A DNA stretch of 64,000 nucleotides from Platerodrilus igneus (taxonomy: Eukaryota > Arthropoda > Insecta > Coleoptera > Lycidae). The stretch covers positions 1,798,001 to 1,862,000 of the forward strand of contig JARFIW010001750.1 of assembly GCA_036346225.1 (NCBI GenBank). Reading direction: 5' to 3'. Below are positions 50,226-58,889 of this stretch, piece after piece (position 1 is the stretch's first letter; every line of letters starts with the position of its first letter). The notes beneath the pieces are model-generated. The model ran no database searches. It saw only the letters and a list, made by a program, of their open reading frames with translations, and was not told the DNA's origin. The translations under genes and the position numbers were made by a program.

Positions 50226-53194
50226 CTAAACAAAAATTGCAATATTAATTTCTAGTTAATTAAAAAACTTTGTGTGATCAGTAAAAAATAAATGAGTGAA
50301 AAAACAAGTTATAAAAAAGAGAAAATTCTAACTCGAATACTGCTTTTAACATAAAAGTTAATTATTTGTGCTAAATGAGGTTGAAATGGAACATGGAAAA
50401 TCATAAAACATTGATACTCTGAATTATGTTTACTTGGCGTTGCTTAATAAAAAAATTAATCTGATACATATATAAATTATTTATTCAATATGTGTACATA
50501 CATACTTAATAAACAACATACACACGAGCAAAACATGATACATAAAATGTACATATAAAAGTATAAAAAGTTTTACCACATAATAAGCAATTCATATTAA
50601 GTGATTTCACTTTATTGCTCTTCGTAAGTTACAAATTGACAACAGTGTAACGTGTACAATTTTCTGCTCACTTAAATGGTTATACATTATGTATAATTGC
50701 AATATAATCTATATCGCTACTTTAGGTATGTTATGAATTAATATACTGGCGTGTTAATCTTCACGTTAGATCTTTGATATTTAGTTCAGTTTGCATTTTA
50801 AAAACCTGTAATTTTATTAGTGTCTAATATAAAGCTTTGTTGTTTATAAAAGACGTATTTAGCGTCCTTAAATCCGTAGGATTAAGTTATTGATAGTGAT
50901 GTATTGAAAGTTGCTTGTAATAAGGCACAGGGCGATTATTATTTATATTCATTAAATGGGAATTTGAATTATGTGCTGTGCATGAACATTCTCGATCGTT
51001 AGTTTAAAAGTTCATAAGTTAGTGTCCCGCAAGGCATATGATGCTTGGCTTGTGAGATTAAGACTATTTTTGATAAATTAGCCACTAATGTGATATTACC
51101 TGGCAAAGTAACACCAAAAAATATATTTTTGTGGCCAATATACAAAACGCGTGTTTCTGATCATTTTTCAGCTCGGAAAGTACATTGTTGTCAAGTTAAA
51201 TCAGTAAAGCGACTTACGAGATCGAAAAAGTGACAAAAACTCAGAAAACGATTGACGGGATCATATGTGAACAATTACATTAAAAACAAAGTAGGCATGT
51301 TACGTTAGTAGGCATGATAGTATTGTTTTTATCTGTTAGTAAATTCTTGTAAATTAATTGTTACAAGTTTGTAAATTATTAAAAAATTTAAATATTGTTG
51401 TAGTTCTATCATTGTCAAATTGTTCCTGGCTGCACAAAAAATTTTGTATGCGCCGCACTCAGAAAGTGTCTTTACAAGGCTCGCAAGCTTTCAGGGCTCC
51501 ACCTACGGCAATGCACTGAAAACCGCATACTCGCCCTGTAAAGTACCACTTTCTCAGCTTGGCACATAAATAACTATTTTGGGTTGGTCAGTTAAGCCAA
51601 AAGTGGTTTAGTGTTATAATAATTCATCAATTGGTTGGTGTCGGATCAAAGAATGTATCATGCATTACTTAACATAAACACTTACTTTGAATTTCTCTAA
51701 TGATGATGTAGACTGTAATTGGGTTAACTGTATAGCGAGCTTAACAGCACTATTTTATTGTCAATGAGCACTCATGACACAAAACTAGTTTGTCACTTCT
51801 GGTGGTTCAAACATGACAACACAACACCCTTGTTGGCTGCTAGTTTTAAGTCCTTTCATGATTGTTAAAGGAAGGGGTTAATGAGGATCAAGAAGAGAGG
51901 GACAGGAGTCCGAACAGTTGGAATAGATAGCACAATTTTTATGTTCAGTTATCTACTTTTATTTTAGAGTAACAAGTTATGGTTTAGTTATGATGTTAAA
52001 ATATAATTATTATTTTATATGAATTCATCATACTATTTGAAATTTGCAGTTTGCGAGATGGTGTGAAGATTTTATTAATGTAACGCAGTTTTTTTTTTGT
52101 TTATACGAGTGTCATGGTTGTGCCCTTGAACCTGTTGTTTAGAAAACATATGTTGCTAAGTATGACAGTTCTTGTGATGAATGACGTACTTTGATATTTA
52201 TGTAGTATTGGCTTAAACAATACAAAATGTTTCTCACAGATATAGTTATTGTGGTTATTATAGGGAAATTTTATTTGGTACAGAGTGATTTTCACTTGTT
52301 TGTTTATTTTTGAAGACTTTGAGTATGTGAAAATTTATTGTATTTGACTGGCTAAATGTGTTGCGATTTTAACTGTATCACAAATAAAGAGAATTCAGAG
52401 GAAATATTTTAAGAAATAAAATGTAATTTAATTAGTAAAATTTTAATATAAAATGTCGATTAAGTACTCTAAAAGGTCTTCAGTCTAGGTCAATTTTGTT
52501 ATTGATTATAATTTTTTATTAAAAGAAATCTTTAATATTAATTTCATAAAAATGAAAATTTTCAGTGTTATCTAGATAGTGGAACATATATCAAGTTAGG
52601 TAATGATTTTTACCAATACTTATGAAAAAGAAGCAAATCCTGTTTGTTGGGATAAATTGCTTCAGTGCTGGTGTCAAATATAGTATGTTTGACAATAGAA
52701 AGAATATCATGTTATTTTGATAAAGCCATTATTTTTTTAGTTTTATGGCACTAACTCTTTTTATTTATTTTATTACAAGTGAAATCTGTTTATAATTTGT
52801 ACTTTGGTGTTAACTGTATCTTTATCCTTATCTGTAACATATGTTGAGTAATAGATAAATTTCATCGAATGAGGATGGATAGGCACTATTAGATTGGATT
52901 TCCTACGTTTCATCTGTTGTCCCACTTATACAAGTGCGCTGGTTCATGTTGAACTGGTAGGTGATAAATATTCTGTGATAAATGTTTCTAGCATACACTT
53001 GTTTTACTTTTATTGAGTGATGTTAAATGTTTGTTTAAATATTTTAAATGTAGGAATTATAATGTTGTTATCTAAGTGTCAGCTATACTCTAAATCTGCT
53101 ACAAGTATATTTATTTATTGTTAAACTATTTAGTACTCATGTTTTGTAAGTATTTGTAATTTCTTATTTATAGTTGATGTTCATAACTGCTCTT
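50226..53194. other. B56 intron, part without recognised elements
   Basis: No exon of the B56 gene (the block that should precede VAERALYF) was found on the minus strand here. A GC-richer patch at 51440-51570 was inspected and shows no motif. Confidence 0.5.
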
Positions 53195-53202
53195 ACACAG
53201 AA

Positions 53203-53233
53203 CCCTGATGAAGATTTACAAAATAAATCGAAA
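53203..53233 (+). promoter_or_regulatory. Hammerhead-ribozyme-like core at the Penelope 5' junction
   Basis: CTGATGA (53205-53211) is followed, after one extra A, by GATTTA (53213-53218), a five-base loop, TAAATC (53224-53229) and GAAA (53230-53233). This is the order of a hammerhead core (CUGAUGA, helix II, GAAA) with a perfect 6-bp helix II. The extra A before helix II is not canonical, and helices I and III and a cleavage site could not be drawn convincingly. Known: Penelope-like elements carry hammerhead motifs in their terminal repeats. That this one cleaves is not claimed. Confidence 0.4.
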
Positions 53234-53768
53234 GCTTGGCAAAAAAACAAATATAAAAGATAAAATAGACTACACCTTAGAAACATTTAACAAATACAAC
53301 GAAAACATAAAATTCACAATAGAAACTGAAACTAACAACTCGGTACCATTTTTAGATACTCTTGTTATCAGACAAAACAATAATCAAATAATTACTGATT
53401 GGTATATCAAACCCACTAGCTCTGGACGCTATATAAATTATCACTCGCACCACTCATTTGATATAAAAATTAACTTTATTTTAGGATTAAAAAATAGAAT
53501 TAAACATATATCACATCCTACTTTATACCAAAAAAATTTAAAAATACTGAGTAAGCTTTTAAAAAATAACAACTACCCTAATTCTTTAATAAACAATTTA
53601 TTATACAACCAAGGACATAGACAAATTACCAAAAATAAAGAACTTGATAATACAAACAACAACATCCATAACCAAAGCTATAAATCTCTTCCATACATAC
53701 AAGGATTGACACATAAAATTATTAACATATTTAAAATCCTTAATATCAACATTGCTAAAAAAACGTAA
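53208..53768 (+). pseudogene. Penelope reverse transcriptase, C-terminal part
   Basis: 186 uninterrupted codons. DYTLETFNKYNENIKFTIE and VPFLDTLVIR (near residues 22-55) are followed by WYIKPTSSGRYINYHSHH. This is the palm-end/thumb signature of Penelope reverse transcriptases (FLD, KPT, R-Y-hydrophobic-HSHHP-like). NNYPNSLINNLLY and SLPYIQGL (the LPY block before the endonuclease) come next. The first ATG is simply the first in frame; the true protein began upstream in sequence now lost. It ends early by frameshift at 53760. Confidence 0.9.
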
Positions 53769-54166
53769 ATTCAATAAATAAATTATTTTCCAAACTTAAA
53801 GACAAAACCAATCAATTGCAACAAAGAAATGTAATTTATAAATTAAATTGTTTAGATTGTGATCGTTCATATATTGGCCAAACATCTCAAAATTTAAAAC
53901 AAAGAATCATACAACATAAAAGCGATATAAAAGTTAAACCTAAAGCATGTGCCCTTGCAATACACACACTTAATGATGAACATAAAATAAATTTCAAAAA
54001 TCCACAAATTTTACAAATAGGAATTAACAAATTTAAAAGAACATTTTTAGAAATGTGCCATATTTATAGAAATTCAAATTCATTAAATAAAAAAAGTGAT
54101 ATTGATAATCTAAGCAGTATATACTCCTACCTTTTAAACTTTAAAGAAAAATATAAAGAACAATAA
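53769..54166 (+). pseudogene. Penelope GIY-YIG endonuclease domain
   Basis: In the frame that continues past the slip, LFSKLKDKTNQLQQRNVIYK leads into NVIYKLNCLDCDRSYIGQT, the GIY-YIG nuclease motif (here V-I-Y ... Y-I-G) with the C-x2-C pair seen in Penelope endonucleases. LKQRIIQHK follows with the catalytic arginine and the conserved H, then a family-typical tail to the stop at 54166. Together with the preceding reverse transcriptase it formed one protein that nicked target DNA and primed reverse transcription there. Confidence 0.92.
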
Positions 54167-54232
54167 GTCTAAGGATTGATTTTACATATGCATTCTTAAG
54201 TACATCTAACTATAAAAAACACACTCAGATAC

Positions 54233-54310
54233 TCACACACACACACACACATGCACACACCCACAAACCCTCTCTCTCACTTTCTACCTCTCTCTCTCTC
54301 TCTATCTCTC

Positions 54311-54341
<31 letters not shown>

Positions 54342-54347
54342 ACACAC

Positions 54348-54412
<65 letters not shown>
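54233..54412. repeat. Compound (CA)n/(CT)n microsatellite
   Basis: Tracts of CA and CT repeats, longest pure CA tract about 54350-54412. An open frame across it (54251-54454) is an artefact of the repeat. Confidence 0.97.
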
Positions 54413-54417
<5 letters not shown>

Positions 54418-54553
54418 ATATTACTCACAATACACAAAACACCAAATAGTATGACACATTCAATATTCACCCACCTCCTAATATAAACATACACATGAGG
54501 ACACTATTATATATATCATAATAATAAAAAAAAAATTTTTAAAAATTAATATA

Positions 54554-54724
54554 TATAGTCGAAATCAGGAAAGAAAGAATGCATGTCATAGGTTTCTGAA
54601 TTAAAAAACGGCATACTTTTAAAGGATCTATCGGAATATACTTAATGCATAAGATTTGAAAGTATGTCGTTTTTTAATTCAGCAACCTATGACGTGCATT
54701 CATTCTTTCCTGATTTCGACTATA
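54554..54724. mobile_element. 171-bp foldback MITE
   Basis: TATAGTCGAAATCAGGAAAG at the left end and its reverse complement at the right end begin arms of about 66 bp (54554-54620 and 54657-54724). The arms differ at few positions and surround a loop of about 36 bases. TATA at both tips would fit insertion at a TA. No coding capacity. The near-identical arms would form a very stable hairpin in RNA. Confidence 0.88.
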
Positions 54725-55083
54725 CATAACATACATACACACATGCAAGTTAAACAAAAAGATCAAGATATATTTAAAAATCATTTAATCAAAATTGACT
54801 TTTACTTCTGTCAGACCAATATTTTATTTCATCAAATTTTTTATATATACACATTATTTCTTTTTAATTATTAAAGAAAAGTGTTCTAAAAATTCTGCAG
54901 AATAAGCTAATGTAAATACCCTAACTGTAAGTAATTATTTTATTTACTTTAGTAGTTTGTTAATAGTTTGTACGTTTTAGTTATTGCCTGTGATCAAGCA
55001 TAAAATTATATGCGAAAATTTAGGCCATAAAAAAGTTTTCTTTATTACCAGCCGACCTAAAACCTGTTAATTTCAACACAATC

Positions 55084-55084
<1 letters not shown>
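54725..55084. other. Spacer, nothing recognised
   Basis: AT-rich; no motif seen. Confidence 0.4.

Positions 55085-55116
<32 letters not shown>
55085..55116. repeat. (AT)n microsatellite, left flank of element B
   Basis: About 16 AT units directly abutting the terminal repeat at 55117. Confidence 0.97.
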
Positions 55117-55119
<3 letters not shown>

Positions 55120-56553
55120 CTGTGATATGGGGTAGTTTAGGGGTGTATTGAGTAGCAAGGGTCGTGCAGTAACCATAAATTGCAATAGGGATCAGAAAAC
55201 TGCATTTATTTAGCAGAAAATTAAGTAATTCGTATATTATGTAAATAGCAAGCATTTAACACCCTGCATATAGACCATAATTAGAAAACGCAGTTTCAAG
55301 ATGCATAAAAATACATAAACAAAAGCAGAATTAAAGTTACATAATTTATTTTGTTCAATTATTGAAAAGGCGATCTCTAAACAAAACAATGTCTGGCAAA
55401 GATAACAAGGTGTCTATAGCAAATAAACCTTACATGGAAAACCGAAGAAATTACATCAAAAACAACTTCGAAATGCAGGGTATATTAAAGATCTGGTTGG
55501 TTGAGATCTCTGCAAGACTGCTTGGAAACCCAGCCCACATGTAAGTGGGATGAGCCTATACTAACACAGAGCAATGATAAGACGGGTCAGTTGACAACTC
55601 ATGCAGGGCGAAGCTGCGTCACTGCTAATCAGAAAGTCAAGCGTAATTTAATATTTAATAAAACATCAAATGTATGTTACAGTGATAAAGTGCAACGATT
55701 ACGAAGACTTCTTTTGCCGTTTAACGGCTTCGAATTGGTGGTACATTTCTGTATAATTCGAATCTGTGATATAACATTTCGAATCTATGGTACATTTCTG
55801 AATATTTCGAATGTGTTGATGATTATAATTCAAATCTGGGTCAATATAATATTTCAAATCAGCATCGACAATTATATTTTGATACAATTCTGGTACAATT
55901 TTAAGTTGCGAGATTCAAGGCATGTGAAATAAAGAATCACGAAGTAATTTTTGGAAAACGAGCGGTGACTATACTCAAACACTGGTTCAACGAATGAGGA
56001 AAGCAAAGGGGTGTTGATCCACAACCCAAACAACCTGTAACAGGTCAGATCCATTTAATTTTAAGATAATTTTCTATTTAAATTTCAATACTGAATTTAT
56101 TCAATTTATATAAACTTGTGATGAAGTCAACAACAAACATTGCATACGTTAAACTTACGTAATATATTATAAAGGGGTCTAGAACGTTCCAGGTTTCTTT
56201 GGTAAAAAGATAGTTTTTGGTGACTTTAGGTTGAATTCGAAGTATATAAATTTTGGGGTAAATGATACATATGATATTGATTGAATGAGGAGTGTATTTA
56301 AATATTTTTCAAAAATTTAAATAATATTTCTTTTCATTATATGAAATTAATTGACTTCGTTTTATCAATTCAAACAAATAATCAAAGGGATGGAGAAGAA
56401 AAAAATTGATCATCGTAACGTTGTGCAATCTTGTGTAGATTAAAAAGGGCTAGCCGTGGCATAATAGTAAAATTAGTAAGATTAAATTTGGTTTGAGAAC
56501 ACAGAGCGGTGGAGTTATAAAAACGTCATAACACCGAAGAGCGTTATCATATC
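55117..56553. mobile_element. Microsatellite-resident TIR element, copy B
   Basis: Starts ATATATTGCTGTGATATGG. The reverse complement of its end reads ATATATTGATATGATAACGC, nearly the same terminal repeats as copy A. The left 200 bp (GTTTAGGGGTGTATTGAGT, GAAAACTGCATTTATTTAGCA, TTTAACACC) and right 500 bp (TAGAACGTTCCAGG, AATTTTGGGG, GGGCTAGCCGTGGCATA, GCGTTATCATATCAATAT) align with copy A at roughly 70% by eye. Open frames inside (55362-55544, 55501-55932) have no known domain and are not shared with copy A. No transposase recognised. Confidence 0.72.
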
Positions 56554-56563
56554 AATATATATA

Positions 56564-56606
<43 letters not shown>

Positions 56607-56642
56607 GTAATAACAGGTTTATTTAATTTTAATCAAACTCTT

Positions 56643-56680
<38 letters not shown>
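56554..56680. repeat. (AT)n microsatellites, right flank of element B
   Basis: Two AT tracts (56554-56604 with one slip, and 56648-56680) separated by about 40 bases. The first directly follows element B; the second directly precedes the SINE pair. Confidence 0.95.
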
Positions 56681-56684
<4 letters not shown>

Positions 56685-56772
56685 AATAAGATGAAATAAT
56701 AACTTAGACTTTTAAGTAAAGCCCAAATGATCATTTCATATCGAGCTAGTAATTGAAAGAAGGACAATATAA

Positions 56773-56843
56773 GGCCTTGGACAGGATTTGAACCTGCATC
56801 TCAGTTTGCGGAACTGTCGTTAACCAATTACGCTACCGAGGCC
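56773..56843 (-). repeat. tRNA-like SINE head, left copy
   Basis: Minus strand. It has the same A box (TAGCGTAATTGGTTAACG) and B box (GGTTCAAATCC) as the right copy. It is 3 nt shorter: one base is missing after the D arm and two in the anticodon loop, leaving a 5-nt loop, so it is not a functional tRNA. Confidence 0.8.
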
Positions 56844-56977
56844 GATGGCTATAATTGGGAAATTGACAAATCTAAATCGTGTACAGTACCATATATAAAC
56901 CTAACTTTCAATTACGTTTAGCATTTTTGTCAATCATATATATGGTACTGTACACGATTTAGATTTGTCAAGCCATC

Positions 56978-57051
56978 GGCCTCGGTAGCGTAATTGGTTA
57001 ACGCACAGTTCCGGCAAAACTGAGATGCAGGTTCAAATCCTGTCCAAGGCC
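56978..57051 (+). repeat. tRNA-like SINE head, right copy
   Basis: A full cloverleaf can be drawn from 56979. Acceptor GCCTCGG pairs with CCAAGGC (one mismatch). The D arm is GCGT...ACGC. The anticodon stem is CAGTT/AACTG with the 7-nt loop CCGGCAA, and the T arm is GCAGG-TTCAAAT-CCTGT. Anticodon position would read GGC (alanine). Position 33 is C where tRNAs have U, there is an acceptor mismatch, and an inverted partner plus a shared body lie alongside. I therefore read it as a SINE head derived from a tRNA. A real but atypical tRNA gene is the less likely alternative. Confidence 0.75.
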
Positions 57052-57194
57052 TTATATTTTCCTTCTTTCAATTACTAGCTCGATTTGAAATGATCATTTG
57101 GGCTTTACTTAAAAAGTCTAAGTTATTATTTCATCTTATTAATTTCAATACGTAAGTATTTATCAACTTACCTTGTGTAAAAAACTACTTATAA

Positions 57195-57198
<4 letters not shown>

Positions 57199-57245
<47 letters not shown>
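57199..57245. repeat. (AT)n microsatellite
   Basis: Pure AT tract immediately before the 5' edge of the RTE fragment. Confidence 0.97.
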
Positions 57246-57250
<5 letters not shown>

Positions 57251-58200
57251 AAAGCGTAGTAATTAGATTTGAAGAAATAGAAAAGAAAGCTAAGATTAGA
57301 AATGGTGTTAGACAGGGCTGTATACTATCTCCCTTCATTTTTAATATTTATATTGAGGAAGCTTTAAACTTAGCTAGAGAGAGAAAAGAGATAGGCATTA
57401 GTGTACAGGGACAGAAAATGGGCATGTTATGTTTTGCAGATGATATAGCCATTATAGCAGAGTCTAGAAAAGAGTTAGGAGAATTTTAAATATTTTAGAT
57501 GAGATACTACTGAGTAACTATAGTATGACGATTAAATCAGGAAAGACAACGATAATGACAAGTGAGCTACATCCTAATTCTAAACCAAAATTAAAAATAG
57601 GTAATACCGAGTTAGAGGAGGTAGATGAATTTTGCTATTTAGGTAGTATAATTAAAAAGGACGAACGTAGCAGAAGGGATATAGTAGCTAGAATAGCTCA
57701 AGCTAAAAAAATGTTTTTAAAAAAAGAAAGACTTACTAATAGCTAATAGTATTAGTTTAGATAATAGAAAAAATTTCTTCAAGTCATACGTATGGAGCGT
57801 TCTATTATACGGTAGTGAGACTTGGACAATTAAAGAGGTAGATAGGAAAAAGATAGAAGCTTTTGAAACATGGTGTTATAGGAGAATGTTAAAGATTAGT
57901 TGGACAGATAGAGTTACAAATGAGGCAGTTTATAAAAGGATAAGTGAAGAACCCTGTATGTGGAAACAATTAAAAGTCAGGAAAGATAGAATGATAGGGC
58001 ACTAGTTAAGAGATGAGGGACTATTTAGTAAGGCCTTGGATTATAGACTACCAAATAAAAATAGATAAGGAATACCTAGGCAAAGCTATATTAGTCAAAT
58101 TATTATAGATTTGGGTTGTGAAGGGTATGTAGACTAGCTCAGAATAGAAAAGAATTTAAAGCTGCGTCAAACCGACCTTCAGTAAGTTCGGAAAAAACAA
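57246..58200 (+). pseudogene. RTE-type LINE, 5'-truncated reverse transcriptase
   Basis: Reading starts directly after the (AT)n tract: NGVRQGCILSPFIFNIYIEE near 57303, then MLCFADDIAIIAES with the catalytic FADD near 57430. The 73-codon frame 57525-57746 ends EEVDEFCYLGSIIKKDERSR, followed by ARIAQAKKMF. After a stop, SYVWSVLLYGSETWTIKEV and WCYRRMLKISWTDRVTNE follow, then IPRQSYISQIIIDLG to about 58150. Block order and wording are those of insect RTE (HmRTE-like) elements. There is a frameshift at about 57487 and stops at 57744, 58003 and 58066. The endonuclease and RT N-terminus are absent. Confidence 0.88.
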
Positions 58201-58230
58201 AAAATAAATAAAAATCAGTTAACTAAATGT

Positions 58231-58409
58231 CACCATGACATAACTCACAATTAGTTAGCCGTCTGGTATGTTGGTAGCGATTCGTTGCTTAAGCCTGACC
58301 ATAACATATAATTTAATAAACGTCACCATGACATAACTGACAATTAGTTAACGGTCTGGCATGTTGGCAGTGATTCGCTGCTTAAGCCTTACCATACCAT
58401 ATAATTTAA
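58231..58409. repeat. Tandem duplication, 93-bp unit x about 1.9
   Basis: CACCATGACATAACT at 58231 recurs at 58324. The two units match through CAATTAGTTA, CGGTCTGG/CGTCTGG, ATGTTGGCAG, GATTCGCTGCTTAAGCC and CATATAATTTAA with about ten differences. It lies between two copies of the RTE 3' end. Confidence 0.92.
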
Positions 58410-58524
58410 CACTTTTCCTTTTTTGGAGGGGATAATCAAGTAATATTTCATTTCCTTATAAATGGAATCGTGTAAACATGTTGGAGTTCTTCAACAACCA
58501 TCAGGTTGCTAACATCAATGTAAA

Positions 58525-58705
58525 GCCAGGTAGATAAGAAAAAGAAGAGTATAGGAAGACCTAGACCAAGCTACATTAGTCAAATTATAGAAATTTAGGT
58601 TATGAAGGGTATGTAGAACTTTTTAGATCAGCACAGAATAGAAAAGAAGTTAGAGCTGCGTCAAATCGAACTTAAGTAAGGTCAAAAACAAAATGATGAT
58701 GATAT
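58525..58705 (+). pseudogene. RTE 3'-end fragment, second copy
   Basis: Matches the end of the RTE copy at about 58065-58190: AGGAAGACCTAGACCAAGCT, CATTAGTCAAATTAT, TATGAAGGGTATGTAGA, CAGAATAGAAAAGAA, GCTGCGTCAAA. It ends in AAATGATGATGATAT, a short trinucleotide-repeat tail as known for RTE elements. Confidence 0.8.
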
Positions 58706-58765
58706 ATGATTCTTCTTGACCGTATATAGATAAATATTCTTAGTTCTTGGGATTAAGTCAATAAA

Positions 58766-58889
58766 AACTAGATCAGATTGAAATATTCATATATTACATG
58801 CAGAATCTTCTCTATTTATGCGTTTCGGTCAGATGGACCATTTTCAAGATACTGCATGTAATATATGAATATTTCAATCTAATTTAGTT
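58766..58889. repeat. Foldback repeat with 41-bp arms
   Basis: AGATTGAAATATTCATATAT...TACATGCAG (left, 58766-58806) pairs with its reverse complement at 58849-58889 with about four mismatches. On the minus strand the 42-base loop reads ATGGTCCATCTGACCGAAACGC, that is, a small hairpin followed by GAAACG. Confidence 0.85.

Larger units (their letters stand above)
53195..54166 (+). mobile_element. Penelope-like element, 5'-truncated
   Basis: Two adjoining frames encode the C-terminal half of a Penelope-type protein: the end of the reverse transcriptase, then a GIY-YIG endonuclease. Only one frameshift separates them, in a run of seven A (about 53758-53764), so this copy is comparatively young. 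The 5' end, including the fingers and the catalytic YxDD of the reverse transcriptase, is absent. The junction at 53203-53240 carries a hammerhead-like motif of the kind known from Penelope terminal repeats. A (CA)n/(CT)n microsatellite starts about 70 bases after the stop. Confidence 0.92.
56683..57143. mobile_element. Inverted pair of tRNA-derived SINEs
   Basis: Two copies of one short element lie tail-out with their heads facing each other: left arm 56683-56897 (minus), right arm 56938-57143 (plus), with a spacer of about 40 bases. Each copy has GGTACTGTACACGATTTAG, then a tRNA-like head, then a body with TTCAATTACTAGCTCGATT and AAATGATCATTTGGGCTTTA, ending near TTATTTCATCTTATTAA. The heads hold RNA polymerase III promoter boxes. 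Arm identity is high, so a transcript through both would fold into a long hairpin. Confidence 0.85.

Noticed and set aside
53203..53240. Proven self-cleaving hammerhead ribozyme
   Set aside because: Helices I and III and the cleavage site could not be drawn; only the core order and helix II are seen, so it is reported as hammerhead-like.
54251..54454. 67-codon frame of T-H repeats
   Set aside because: Product of the (CA)n microsatellite.
56978..57051. Functional alanine tRNA gene (anticodon GGC)
   Set aside because: Cloverleaf is possible, but position 33 is C, the acceptor has a mismatch, an inverted sister copy is broken and both share a SINE body.
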